The notes under the pieces are model-generated. The model did no database searches and was not told where the DNA came from. It saw only the letters and a list, made by a program, of their open reading frames with translations. 64,000 nt of DNA, from the NCBI RefSeq assembly GCF_020447315.1, contig NZ_JAJADQ010000003.1:467995-531994 (forward strand), written 5' to 3'. This document shows positions 8,253-16,911 of this stretch, piece after piece. Both the position numbers and the translations under genes were made by a program. Source of the DNA: Hymenobacter nitidus (lineage in GTDB: Bacteria; Bacteroidota; Bacteroidia; Cytophagales; Hymenobacteraceae). Position 1 is the first letter of the stretch; every line of letters begins with the position of its first letter.

Positions 8253-9560
8253 ATGACCTCCTCTGCAACCCCGGTCAACTACGAGCAGCTGTTTCGCTCC
8301 CTGCCCGAAAACCTGATGCTGATGGCTCCCGACGCCACCATCATCGACAACACCGACGGCCACGAGCAGGTGTCGCTCAAAAAGCGGGCAGACGTAGTCG
8401 GCCGCAATATGTTCGACGCCTACCCCTCGGTCGACCAGAACCAGGGCGACATTATCTACCAGTCGCAGGAGCACGTGCGCCAGCACAAGCAGCCCCACAC
8501 CATGCCCGTGATACGCTACGACCTGGAGGTGCCGGCCGAGCGGGGCGGCGGCTTCGAGGAGCTGTACTGGCAGGCCACCCACTACCCCATTCTGGACGAG
8601 CAGGGCGAGCTGCTCTACATCCTGCAGCGCACCCAGGACATTACGGACCAATACCGGGCCGAGCAGCGCGCCCAGGCGGTGCAGCGCGAGCTAGCCGAAG
8701 CCCAGGACCGTACCCGCTTCATTCTCGAGTCGTTGCCGGTCCTGATCTGGACGGCCACGCCGGATGGTGGGCGCGACTTTTTCAACCAGCGCTGGCTGGC
8801 CTTCACGGGCCAGGAGCCGGAGCAGATGCTGGGCGACCAGTGGCTGCAGTGCGTGCATCCGCAGGAGCGGGCGCACGTGGAAAAAACCTGGCGGGAATCG
8901 GTAGCGCAGGGCACGGTGTACCAGGTCGAATACCGCCTGCGCCGCCACGACGGGCTCTACCGCTGGGTGCTGGTGCGCGCCACGCCCCGCCGCAACGCCG
9001 AAGGCGACATCACCATGTGGGTGGGCTGCGGCACCGATATTCACGACCAGAAGCTGCTGGTCGAGGAGCTGCTCGAAGCCAACGAGCAGCAGTCCACGCT
9101 TTCCGACCAGGCTTACCAGGCCTACCAGCTGGCCCAGAGCCAGAAGGAAACCTTCCACAACCTGTTTGAGCAGGCACCGGCCCTGATCTGCATCCTGACC
9201 GGGGCCGAGCATCGCTTCGAGTTCGTGAATCCGCGCTACCAGGAGCTGTTCCGGGGGCGGCAGCTGGTGGGCAAAACCGTGGTGGAAGCCCTGCCCGAAG
9301 TTATTGACCAAGGCTTTGTGGGCCTGCTCGACAACGTGTACCAGACCGGCGAAACCTTCTACGGCAACGAGGTGCCCATTATGCTCGAAGGCGCCGACGG
9401 CTCTCCGGCGCGTCAGCTGTTTCTGAACTTCACCTACCAGCTCTACCATGAGAACAATGCCAAGGCCGGCATTACCGTCTTTGCCTACGACGTAACCGAC
9501 CTGGTGGCAGCCCGCAAGGCCATCGAAAAGCCCCAGAACCCCGCTGCTGATGCTTCCTAG
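8253..9560 (+). CDS. Triple-PAS protein without an output domain
   Basis: 435 residues made almost entirely of PAS folds: about 5-125 (begins YEQLFRSLPENLMLM), about 150-265 (ILESLPVLIWTATPDGG through VLVRATPRRNAEGDI, a PAS_3/PAC type) and about 295-420 (FHNLFEQAPALICILTG, PAS_4-like). Coiled-coil helices connect them, including LLVEELLEANEQQS. No histidine kinase, GGDEF, HTH or phosphatase follows; the protein stops at NPAADAS. It is probably a cytosolic signal-binding protein that needs a partner. The small gene 48 bp downstream on the same strand is the obvious candidate. A frameshift cutting off a kinase is unlikely, because no kinase motifs follow. Confidence 0.85.
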   Translation: MTSSATPVNYEQLFRSLPENLMLMAPDATIIDNTDGHEQVSLKKRADVVGRNMFDAYPSVDQNQGDIIYQSQEHVRQHKQPHTMPVIRYDLEVPAERGGGFEELYWQATHYPILDEQGELLYILQRTQDITDQYRAEQRAQAVQRELAEAQDRTRFILESLPVLIWTATPDGGRDFFNQRWLAFTGQEPEQMLGDQWLQCVHPQERAHVEKTWRESVAQGTVYQVEYRLRRHDGLYRWVLVRATPRRNAEGDITMWVGCGTDIHDQKLLVEELLEANEQQSTLSDQAYQAYQLAQSQKETFHNLFEQAPALICILTGAEHRFEFVNPRYQELFRGRQLVGKTVVEALPEVIDQGFVGLLDNVYQTGETFYGNEVPIMLEGADGSPARQLFLNFTYQLYHENNAKAGITVFAYDVTDLVAARKAIEKPQNPAADAS

Positions 9561-9608
9561 TCCGATGGTTTTGTTTCTCACCCTTTCGGGCCGGGCCCAC
9601 CTCCTGCG

Positions 9609-9971
9609 ATGGACATAACCACCCTGGATTTTCAGCAGGCCCGCATCAAGCAGGTCCTGTTTAAGTCGCGCCTGCGCTCAGTGCTCTACGGCGTGCGCGA
9701 GGCCGATGCCGCTTTGTTTTCCGTGAAAGAAAACCCGCTGGCCCAGTGGCTGCAATCGGTGGTGAAGCCCCGCTACGGCAGCCGGCTGGAAGTGCTGGAG
9801 ATTGAGCGCGCCATCAAAAGCATGCTCGACACCAGTCAGAAGCTCGTAACCCAGTACCAGCGCGGCCTCATCGAGGAGTCGCGCACCGGCCTCGAGCAGG
9901 TCGATGTGTATGCCGACCGCATCGAGAAACTGCTGCAGCAGCTGGAGCGCAGCAGTACAGCCGGTTTGTAG
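9609..9971 (+). CDS. Small helical protein resembling a zinc-less CZB domain
   Basis: A 120-residue all-helical protein. Its pattern matches the chemoreceptor zinc-binding (CZB) domain: FKSRLRSVLYG at the position of the His-Trp-Lys helix, NPLAQWL at the Cys-x-Leu-Gly-x-Trp-Leu position, RYGSRLEVLEIERAI after it, then LIEESRTGLEQVD in the last helices. The His and Cys residues that bind zinc in CZB domains are replaced throughout, so metal binding looks lost. The assignment comes from pattern alignment by eye. It lies 48 bp after the triple-PAS gene and before a terminator, so the two probably form one transcription unit. Confidence 0.5.
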   Translation: MDITTLDFQQARIKQVLFKSRLRSVLYGVREADAALFSVKENPLAQWLQSVVKPRYGSRLEVLEIERAIKSMLDTSQKLVTQYQRGLIEESRTGLEQVDVYADRIEKLLQQLERSSTAGL

Positions 9972-9997
9972 CTGCGCTCCTGCTATTTTATTCTTCC

Positions 9998-10033
9998 AAA
10001 GCCCCGGACTCCCGAGAGTATCCGGGGCTTTTT
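9998..10033 (+). terminator. Intrinsic terminator after the PAS/CZB-like pair
   Basis: AAAGCCCCGGA pairs with TCCGGGGCTTT around a 12-nt loop, followed by T-rich sequence. It closes the two-gene unit 8253-9971 and separates it from the next S41 gene. Confidence 0.85.
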
Positions 10034-10098
10034 GGGTATTTATTTCCGGCAAAATCCGCCGTAGCTTGCCCGCGCTTATCTTCTTTATCTGCCTCATT

Positions 10099-11133
10099 AT
10101 GCCCCGCACCGTATTAGCTGCCTTGTTTCTCGTGGGTCTGACCCCGCCCGCCCTGGCCCAGAACAATCCCTATGGCATCACCGACAGCGTGAAAGTGTAC
10201 CTGGATACCAGCCTGGACATTTTCCAGAAGTACGCCCTGCACCGCCGCACCGTGGCCGACTGGCCGGCCCTGCGCGAAACGGCCTACCGCCAGGCCGCCG
10301 GGGCTACCACCTACGCGGCCCTCACACCGGTATTTCCGTATCTGTTTGAGCAGCTGAACGACCACCACGGCTGGTACAGCTTCCAGGGCAAAAAACACCG
10401 CTGGAAAAAGCCGGGGGCCCCCTACGCCAACCCCGTGGTGCTGGGCGAGCTGAAGAAAAACCCCACCGTCCGCGTCCGGGTTATCGACAAGAATATCGGC
10501 TACATTCTGCTGCCCGGCAATTCCGACTTCGGCATGAGCAACGTCAGCGCCTCGGCCCAGGCCCTGCGCGACTCCATCTGCGCGGTGCAGAACGGCCGCA
10601 TCAAGCGCTGGATTATCGACCTGCGGCTCAATACCGGCGGCAACATGTATCCCATGCTGGCCGGCCTGGGCACACTCATCGGCGACGGCACGGTCGGTGG
10701 GTTCGTGGAGCAGGAAGGCAGCGCGCCCCAGAGCTGGAATATCCGGCAGGGCAACATCTACGTTGATACGTTCCGGGTGTCGCGGGTGCAGGACAAGTGC
10801 CTGAGCCCCAAAAAGAACGTGCCCATAGCCGTGCTACTCAGCGGCACTACCGCCAGTGCGGGCGAGGCGGTGGCCATCAGCCTGGTGGGGCGGCCTAATA
10901 CCCGCAGCTTCGGGGAGCCCACGGCGGGCTACACCACCTCCAACAACGGCCACAAGCTACCCGGCGGGGGCGGCATCACCCTGGCCGAATCCTACGAAAT
11001 AGACCGCAACCGCAAAGCCTACACCGGCCAGGTATTGCCCGACGTGGAAATCATCGGCGGGGACAACTTCACTACTTTTGCCGCTGATCAGAAAATAAAG
11101 GCAGCAGTGAAGTGGCTGAAAAAAGCCCGCTAG
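10099..11133 (+). CDS. S41-family peptidase, secreted
   Basis: 344 residues. The ATG at 10099 gives a signal peptide cleaved near PALAQNN. S41 hallmarks follow: GYILLPGNSDF, a WIIDLRLNTGGN strand, then VLLSGTTASAGEAVAISL with the likely nucleophile Ser in the TASAGE motif, and GEPTAGYTTSN. The last stretch, YTGQVLPDVEI, is the usual closing segment of this family. No PDZ domain is evident. It is likely a periplasmic or secreted serine protease of unknown substrate. Confidence 0.85.
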   Translation: MPRTVLAALFLVGLTPPALAQNNPYGITDSVKVYLDTSLDIFQKYALHRRTVADWPALRETAYRQAAGATTYAALTPVFPYLFEQLNDHHGWYSFQGKKHRWKKPGAPYANPVVLGELKKNPTVRVRVIDKNIGYILLPGNSDFGMSNVSASAQALRDSICAVQNGRIKRWIIDLRLNTGGNMYPMLAGLGTLIGDGTVGGFVEQEGSAPQSWNIRQGNIYVDTFRVSRVQDKCLSPKKNVPIAVLLSGTTASAGEAVAISLVGRPNTRSFGEPTAGYTTSNNGHKLPGGGGITLAESYEIDRNRKAYTGQVLPDVEIIGGDNFTTFAADQKIKAAVKWLKKAR

Positions 11134-11168
11134 CCCCGCCGCCCGCCTCCTTAGCTCACCCCACGCCC

Positions 11169-11618
11169 ATGCACCTCACCTGGACCTGCAAGCCCTTTTC
11201 CGACCTGACCCTGCGCGAGCTGCACGACGCGCTGCAGCTGCGCATGGAGGTATTCATCGTCGAGCAGAACTGCCCGTTTCAGGACATCGACGGCAAAGAT
11301 GCCGACGCATTTCACCTGCTGGCCTACACCGAGCAGGGCCAGCTGGCCGCCTGCTCCCGCCTATTTGGCGCGGGCCAGTACTACGAGCAGGTCAGCATCG
11401 GGCGCGTGGTAGTGTCGCCGGCTTTTCGCCGCTACGGCTTTGGGCGGGAGCTGATGCGCCAGTCCATTGCGCACTGCGAGCAGCTGTTTGGTTTTCAGTC
11501 CATCAAAATCGGGGCCCAGCAGTATCTGGAGCGGTTTTACCAGGGCTTCGGCTTTGCCCAGCGCGGCGCCATGTACCTGGAAGATGGCATTCCGCATATA
11601 TATATGCTGCGGGCCTAA
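11169..11618 (+). CDS. elaA: ElaA-like GNAT N-acetyltransferase
   Basis: 149 residues with a GNAT fold. The ATG at 11169 matches the ElaA N-terminus (a strand, then LRELHDALQLRMEVFIVEQNC, the signature LR-x-x-VF-x-VEQ helix). The acetyl-CoA pyrophosphate loop follows as VVVSPAFRRYGFGREL, and the C-terminal part has AQQYLERFYQGFGF. The usual length is about 150 residues, so the gene is complete. It is expected to transfer acetyl from acetyl-CoA to an unidentified amine. It starts 35 bp after the S41 gene and may be co-transcribed with it. Confidence 0.88.
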   Translation: MHLTWTCKPFSDLTLRELHDALQLRMEVFIVEQNCPFQDIDGKDADAFHLLAYTEQGQLAACSRLFGAGQYYEQVSIGRVVVSPAFRRYGFGRELMRQSIAHCEQLFGFQSIKIGAQQYLERFYQGFGFAQRGAMYLEDGIPHIYMLRA

Positions 11619-11729
11619 AGTCAACAGTTTCCGGCAAAGCCGGGGCGGTAATGTGACTGGTTTCCAGTAAATTTAGGAGTTGAACGGTGCGCTAATCCAG
11701 TGACGGAGCGGGCGTTTGGCTTCTGACCG

Positions 11730-12545
11730 ATGAACTACCGTTTCCTTTTTCTGCTGCTGGCTCTGCTCGGTGCCACCGGCCCCCAAACCCTGCCGCCCCT
11801 GCACATTGCGGAGCGCTTCGTGGCCCCCGAGGGCTGGGCCGACATGCGCGACTACCTCTGCTGCGAGGCCCAGCAGCAAGCCAAGCGCCAGACCCTGGGC
11901 CAGCAGATTCCGGCCCGCATGGCCCGGGCCTGCGAGGTGGTGCAGCAAACCGACAGTACGGCGGTAGTGGCCGTGGAGCTGCGCGACTCCACCGGCGGCA
12001 ACGACTTCTACCTGCACTTCGTGCGGCAGGATACCTGGAAGCTGCAGGCCGTGCGCGGACTGGCCATGACCAACTTCGGTCGCCAGATGCTCACGGTGCT
12101 GGAAAGCCTGCCGGCCGCCGAGCGGGCCCGCTACAACCAGACCCACCCCAAGGCCGAGTACGATTTCACCGTCAATAACATCCGCCTCTGGATTGGCTCC
12201 GACGCCGAAATCGAGGCCCACTTCACCCAGCGTCGTGCCGATTTTGAGAAAGCCGTGCGTCTGCTCCAGGCCCGTCCCGACTTTACGACGACTACTGCCA
12301 ACGAAGACGCGGCCAATGCCGATCCGGCCATCAACGCCCTGCTGAAATCCTTGTACATCAGCCGCGTAACGCGTCAGGCCGCAGACTGCGACGCCTGCGT
12401 GGCATTCGTAATCGGCGGCCTGATCGACAATACCGTGGGGCTGCTCTACGAGCCCGATGCCCGCAAAGTACCCACTATGAACCCCAGTTCGCTGATTGTG
12501 GTGAAGCCCCTGGGCAAGGGCTGGTACCTGTATAAAACGTCCTGA
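11730..12545 (+). CDS. Hypothetical secreted protein
   Basis: 271 residues beginning with a typical short signal (MNYRFLFLLLALLGATG). I do not recognise a family. The first half has alternating strands and a helix (EVVQQTDSTAVVAVELRDS, then DFYLHFVRQDTWKLQAV), which resembles the cone-shaped NTF2/lumazine-binding-like folds used as extracytoplasmic modules. The second half contains a CDAC pair at about residue 218 and a LYISRV segment. It ends 11 bp from a convergent acetyltransferase gene with no terminator between them. Confidence 0.7.
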   Translation: MNYRFLFLLLALLGATGPQTLPPLHIAERFVAPEGWADMRDYLCCEAQQQAKRQTLGQQIPARMARACEVVQQTDSTAVVAVELRDSTGGNDFYLHFVRQDTWKLQAVRGLAMTNFGRQMLTVLESLPAAERARYNQTHPKAEYDFTVNNIRLWIGSDAEIEAHFTQRRADFEKAVRLLQARPDFTTTTANEDAANADPAINALLKSLYISRVTRQAADCDACVAFVIGGLIDNTVGLLYEPDARKVPTMNPSSLIVVKPLGKGWYLYKTS

Positions 12546-12556
12546 GGCGGACGCAA

Positions 12557-13129
12557 CTACGCCAGCGTGGCCTGCGGCTTGGGCGACTTGTGCTTGCCGT
12601 ACAGCTTTTCCCACTCGGCTTCCAGCATGCTCATTTCCGTCAGGCTCCAGTATGAGCCGTTGAAGTAGAGACTGTCGCGCGAGGTGCCTTCCACCATCAT
12701 ACCAGCCTTGGTGTAGCAGCCGATGGCACCCTTGTTGAAGTCGTACACGCCCAGGTCGATGCGGTGCAGGCCCAGCTGTTCGAAGCCAATTTTGAGGATG
12801 GCCTTGATCATGCCCTGGCACACGCCGCGGCCCCGCTCCTGGGTGTTGCCCACCAGCACCCGGCTGATGCGGGCCGAGCGGTTTTTGCGGCTGATGCCGC
12901 CCAGCGAAATATGGCCTACCACCTCGTTGGTTTTGTTATCGACGGCTTTGTAGACGAAGGCATCCGAGGTAAGCGGGTCGTTGGTATCCTCGATGTACCA
13001 GGCCAGGCTGTCTTCCGTCAGGGGAAACGAAAACAACGAGCCCGACCAGCTCATCAGTAACTCCTCATCTTTAATCCACTCAATCAGTTGTTTGAAATCG
13101 GCTTGGGTGAATGGCTCCAGTCTGATCAT
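12557..13129 (-). CDS. RimJ/RimL-type GNAT acetyltransferase
   Basis: 190 residues. The ATG at 13129 fits the family start (MIRLEPFTQADFKQLIEWI). The core strand and loop read ARISRVLVGNTQERGRGV, where a Q/R-x-x-G-x-G/V loop binds acetyl-CoA. Next come FEQLGLHRIDLGVYDFN and AIGCYTKAGM, the usual neighbour-cooperating C-terminal strand of ribosomal-protein-type acetyltransferases. The N-acetyl acceptor is unknown. The tail ends in a basic KHKSPKPQ stretch. Confidence 0.88.
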   Translation of the reverse strand: MIRLEPFTQADFKQLIEWIKDEELLMSWSGSLFSFPLTEDSLAWYIEDTNDPLTSDAFVYKAVDNKTNEVVGHISLGGISRKNRSARISRVLVGNTQERGRGVCQGMIKAILKIGFEQLGLHRIDLGVYDFNKGAIGCYTKAGMMVEGTSRDSLYFNGSYWSLTEMSMLEAEWEKLYGKHKSPKPQATLA

Positions 13130-13445
13130 AAATAGCTCGGGTTTGAATTTTTCGAAGAAGTAGGTAACCGGCAAAGCCGAGCTTAGCCGGCGAGGCACCA
13201 CCTCCGCCAGAGCTGACAAACCAGAAGGATTTAGGGCGTAGTCCGCAGCGGGCCTACCAGGCCGCAAGTTACGCATTTCGGCCCTGCTCAGCCGTATACG
13301 CAGCCCTCAGTCGGCCGCCTTTTCGCGCATTCCGGAAAAATTTCCGACGCACGCAGCCTTTCCCTCGTTGAATACTCTTTTTGGTGGTGCTGCCCGCAGG
13401 CGTTGCCTTCTGGGTAACAGCATTTTTCCGTTCTGAATTCTACCT
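13130..13445. other. Intergenic region between divergent genes
   Basis: This 316-bp region must hold promoters for the minus-strand acetyltransferase and the plus-strand M28 peptidase. I could not find a full TAnnTTTG box in either direction. No inverted repeat of note and no small gene are visible. Confidence 0.4.
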
Positions 13446-15104
13446 ATGGCATTAATTTCTTCGCGCGCGGCGCTGCTGGCTTTCAGCGGCTTGCTGCTGG
13501 CCGGGCACTCCACGCGGGCCCAGGACCTTACCCTCGACAAAAAAGTGGCCCGGAGCCTGCAAAAAGTGCAGCCCAACGACCTGAAAGCCCATATCCAGTA
13601 CCTGGCCGACGACCGGCTGCTGGGCCGCCGCCCCGGCACACCCGGCTACCAGCTGGCTGTCGACTACGTGACTACGCAGCTGAAAAGTCTGGGCGTGGAA
13701 CCCGCCGGCGACGAGGCGGGCAGCTTCGTGCAGCGCGTGCGGCTGCGGCGCGCCTTCAGCAACCCGGCCACCACTTCCCTGATCCTGCGCCCGGGCACCG
13801 AAGCGCCGGTGCCGCTGGCGGCGGGCAAGGAATTCGTGCTCTACCCCAACCCGGAAACGCCCAGCGTAGCCCTCGACGCGCCCCTGGTGTTTGCCGGCTA
13901 CGGCATCAGCGCCCCCGAGCTGCAGTACGACGACTACGCGGGCCTTGATGTGCAGGGCAAAATCGTGGTGGTGGTGCGCGGGGCGCCCCAGTCCTTTTCC
14001 TCAACAGTAGCGGCCGCCAGCCAGGACGTGCTGGCCATTTTGCAGAACGCGGCCCGTCACGGCGCCGTGGGGGTGCTGCTGGCCTCGCGCAGCGCCACGG
14101 CACCCCTGCCCAGCTTCCGGCAGGGCGTGTTCAGTGTGCTGGATGCTGGGGGCAGCGTGGTGGCCTCGCGCTCCTTCGCGCCCGGTATCAAGGTGCTGGG
14201 AGCTGTCAGCGCCGCCACGTTCCAAACCCTGCTGCGCACGGCTGCCGCCGACACGGGCGCGGTGTACCCGGCGCTGCGGGCCGGCAAGCCGGCTTCGGTG
14301 GCTTTGCGCGGGGCGGCTAAGCTCACCAATATTTCGACTTACCAGGAAGTAGACAGCTACAACGTGGTGGGCAAACTGACGGGCTCGGCAGCCGGCCTGC
14401 GCGACGAGTACGTGGTGCACAGCGCCCACCTCGACCACCTGGGCGTGGGGGCGGCGGTGAAAGGCGACTCCATCTACAACGGCGCCCACGATAATGCCTC
14501 GGGAGTAGCCAGCGTGCTGGAAATTGCGCGCCTGTATACCCAATTGGCCGAAAAGCCCAAACGCTCGGTGCTGTTTGTGCTGCAAACCGGCGAGGAGCTG
14601 GGCCTGCTGGGCTCGGCCTACTTTGCGGCCCGGCCCACGGTGCCCAAGGAGAAAATCGTGGCCGACATCAACACCGACATGCCCACCATTATTGCGCCCC
14701 TACTGTCGGTAGTGGCCCTGGGTGCCCAGCACTCTACCCTGGCCGAGCCCGTGAACAAGGCGGCAGCTTACCTGAAGCTGACCGTGGAAGCCGACCCTGA
14801 GCCCGAGCAGAACCGCTTTATCCGCTCCGACCAGTACAGCTTCGTGCTGCAGGGAATTCCGGCCCTGCACATCAAGTATGGCAACAAAACGGCCGACGGC
14901 AAAAACGACCTGCACAAAACCGTGCAGGCCTGGCGCGCCCTCACCTACCACAAGCCCCAGGACGACATGAGCGGCACCTTCGACTTCGAGGCCGGCAAGA
15001 AATACGTGCAGCTCAACTTCCTGATTGGCTACCAGGTGGCCCAGGCCCCGCAGCGCCCCACCTGGAACCCCGGCGACTTTTTCGGGACGCGGTTCGGGAA
15101 GTAG
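13446..15104 (+). CDS. M28-family zinc aminopeptidase with PA-domain insert
   Basis: 552 residues with a signal peptide ending near STRAQD. The N-terminal part carries IQYLADDRLLGRRPGTPGY, typical of M28 peptidases. A protease-associated insert covers about 135-270 (DYAGLDVQGKIVVVVRGAP). The catalytic part then supplies zinc ligands and base: HSAHLDHLG (His, with Asp below), NGAHDNASG (bridging Asp), TGEELGLLGS (Glu-Glu), INTDMP (Asp) and a final His in LPALHIKYG. It is expected to cleave N-terminal residues from peptides in the periplasm. The gene is complete and has no obvious operon partner. Confidence 0.92.
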   Translation: MALISSRAALLAFSGLLLAGHSTRAQDLTLDKKVARSLQKVQPNDLKAHIQYLADDRLLGRRPGTPGYQLAVDYVTTQLKSLGVEPAGDEAGSFVQRVRLRRAFSNPATTSLILRPGTEAPVPLAAGKEFVLYPNPETPSVALDAPLVFAGYGISAPELQYDDYAGLDVQGKIVVVVRGAPQSFSSTVAAASQDVLAILQNAARHGAVGVLLASRSATAPLPSFRQGVFSVLDAGGSVVASRSFAPGIKVLGAVSAATFQTLLRTAAADTGAVYPALRAGKPASVALRGAAKLTNISTYQEVDSYNVVGKLTGSAAGLRDEYVVHSAHLDHLGVGAAVKGDSIYNGAHDNASGVASVLEIARLYTQLAEKPKRSVLFVLQTGEELGLLGSAYFAARPTVPKEKIVADINTDMPTIIAPLLSVVALGAQHSTLAEPVNKAAAYLKLTVEADPEPEQNRFIRSDQYSFVLQGIPALHIKYGNKTADGKNDLHKTVQAWRALTYHKPQDDMSGTFDFEAGKKYVQLNFLIGYQVAQAPQRPTWNPGDFFGTRFGK

Positions 15105-15151
15105 CACTGAGGTTGAGTAGAACGCCCTTAATAAATATTGTCATCCTGAAT

Positions 15152-15201
15152 CTGCCGGAGGAGAAGCGCAGGCGAAAAAAGCCGCTTCACACCTCCGGCA
15201 G
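15152..15201 (-). terminator. Hairpin overlapping the 3' end of a coding sequence
   Basis: CTGCCGGAGG (15152-15161) plus GAAGCG pairs with CGCTTC plus CCTCCGGCAG (15192-15201). The right arm is inside the last codons of the minus-strand gene at 15187-15429, so the hairpin forms across its stop codon. A T-rich loop lies in the middle. A GTCATCCTGA fragment, also seen in the repeat at 43694, adjoins it. Confidence 0.4.
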
Positions 15202-15429
15202 CATAATGCTGTCCAGATAGGGCATCAGGTTGTGGGAATCCTGAAACAGGTGAATAAACAGGATGTTCTCCTCGCCGGTACCGCGCCAGATTTCGGCGTA
15301 AAAGTCGCCCAGGGCGTAGAGCTGCAGCTCGAAGCTGTCCTGCTGCCGGTCGGACAAAAAGTGCCCGCTCCGGCGCAGAACGTCGGCTTGCTGACCCATC
15401 GGCAACTCTTTGAAGGAGACTAGTCGCAT
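15187..15429 (-). CDS. Conserved-looking small hypothetical protein
   Basis: An 80-residue soluble protein starting MRLVSFKELPMGQQADVLRR; I chose the internal ATG at 15429 because the residues before it look like untranslated sequence. An FLSDRQQDSFELQLYALGDFYAEIWR stretch in two parts suggests a small alpha/beta fold, and it ends in DSIMLPEV. I do not recognise the family. Codon use matches a real gene. The transcript end forms a hairpin through the stop codon. Confidence 0.65.
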   Translation of the reverse strand: MRLVSFKELPMGQQADVLRRSGHFLSDRQQDSFELQLYALGDFYAEIWRGTGEENILFIHLFQDSHNLMPYLDSIMLPEV

Positions 15430-15562
15430 ACGCAGCAGACACAACCGGCCCTGCCCGATGCGGGTTCCGGCGGCCGGCACTTCCCCGGAAAGTTCGGCAG
15501 TAGCTCGCGGATAACTTCTATTTTTCGCGAATTATTGCCGCTCCTCACCCCCGCTTCCCTTG

Positions 15563-16909
15563 ATGAAGACCCTCCGCTTTCCCCACCCGCTCGTGCTTTT
15601 GGTCGGGTTTATTTTGCTGGCTATGCTGCTCAGCTACGTGCTGCCCGCCGGCGAGTTTGCCCGCCACGCCGACGCCGCCACCGGCCGCGACGTGGTGGTA
15701 GCCGGCTCCTACCACCGCGTGCCGGCCACGCCCGTGTCGGTGGCCCAAGCTATGGTAGCCATTCCCAAAGGCATGGCCGATGCGGCCTCCGTTATCTTTT
15801 TCGTGTTTCTGGCCGGCGGCACCTTTACCGTCATCGACCAGACCGGGGCCTTGCACCGCGGCGTCGACTGGCTGCTGGGCAAGCTGCGCGGGCACCAGCT
15901 GCTGGTGATTCCGATTATTTCCCTGCTGTTTGCCACCATGGGCGCCCTGGAGAACATGCAGGAGGAAATTATTCCCCTGATTCCGGTGCTGCTGGTGCTG
16001 ATGCGCCGCCTGGGCTACCCCGTGCTGACGGCGGCGGCTGTGAGCATCGGGGCGGCGGCCGTGGGCGCGGCATTCAGCCCCCTGAACCCGTTTCAGGTGG
16101 GCATTGCCCAGAAGCTGGCCCAACTGCCGCTGCTCTCGGGGGCGGGCTTCCGGCTGGTATTTCTGGCCCTGGCCCTGGTTATCTGGATTGGGGGCACCAT
16201 GCGCTACGCGGCCAAAAATCGGGTGGAGCCCGAGCTGACCACCGACGCCGAAGCTGCTACCAGCGGGGCCGGCCGCCACGGCATCGTGCTGCTGCTGTTG
16301 CTGCTCACCTTCGCGGCCTTCACCTACGGCGTGCTCAACCTGGGCTGGGAGTTTGAACAGATGGGCGCGCTGTTTTTCGTGCTGGGCGTGCTGGCCGGCC
16401 TTATCGGCGGGCTGGGCCTGAACGGTACTGCTGACGCCTTCATCACCGGCTTCCGCGACCTAGCGTTTTCTGCGTTGCTCATCGGCTTTGCCCGCGCCAT
16501 TTTCGTGGTGCTGGAGCAGGGTCACATCGTCGATACCATTGTGAACGGCATGTCGGCGCCGCTAGCCCAGCTGCCCGTCACGCTCTCGGCCCTGAGCATG
16601 ATTGGCGTACATACGGCCCTGCACCTGCCCGTGCCCAGCGTGAGCGGCCAGGCCGTGCTGACCATGCCCATCCTCACCCCGCTCTCCGATTTGCTGGGGC
16701 TGCCGCGCCAGGTCACGGTGCTGGCCTACCAGTACGGGGCGGGCCTGTGCGAAATCATTACGCCCACCAACGGCGCCCTGGTAGCCATCGTGGCCGCCTG
16801 CGGAGCCCGTTTCGACCAGTGGTGGAAATTCGTGCTGCCGCTCTATCTGGGTCTGCTGTCATTGGCTGCCCTAGCCGTTATTATTGGGGTGGCTATTGGA
16901 TTGAGCTAA
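15563..16909 (+). CDS. YfcC/DcuC-type inner-membrane carrier
   Basis: 448 residues, strongly hydrophobic, with about 11-12 membrane segments. The ATG at 15563 is preceded in frame by a TTG; ATG is preferred. The motifs FPHPLVLLVGFILLAM, then SYVLPAGEF near the start, fit the YfcC family (relatives of the C4-dicarboxylate carrier DcuC). So do FVFLAGGTFTVID, MGALENMQEEIIPLIPVL and LHLPVPSVSGQAVLTMPIL. Substrates suggested for this family include dicarboxylates, short fatty acids and arginine/ornithine; the sequence does not decide. No binding-protein partner is adjacent. Confidence 0.85.
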   Translation: MKTLRFPHPLVLLVGFILLAMLLSYVLPAGEFARHADAATGRDVVVAGSYHRVPATPVSVAQAMVAIPKGMADAASVIFFVFLAGGTFTVIDQTGALHRGVDWLLGKLRGHQLLVIPIISLLFATMGALENMQEEIIPLIPVLLVLMRRLGYPVLTAAAVSIGAAAVGAAFSPLNPFQVGIAQKLAQLPLLSGAGFRLVFLALALVIWIGGTMRYAAKNRVEPELTTDAEAATSGAGRHGIVLLLLLLTFAAFTYGVLNLGWEFEQMGALFFVLGVLAGLIGGLGLNGTADAFITGFRDLAFSALLIGFARAIFVVLEQGHIVDTIVNGMSAPLAQLPVTLSALSMIGVHTALHLPVPSVSGQAVLTMPILTPLSDLLGLPRQVTVLAYQYGAGLCEIITPTNGALVAIVAACGARFDQWWKFVLPLYLGLLSLAALAVIIGVAIGLS

Positions 16910-16911
16910 TG

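Noticed and set aside
8253..9608. PAS protein as a kinase truncated by frameshift
   Set aside because: No histidine-kinase motif occurs in any frame between its stop codon and the next gene.
11673..12821. 382-codon minus-strand frame antisense to 11730-12545
   Set aside because: It overlaps two supported genes, has no domain pattern and starts inside the acetyltransferase gene.
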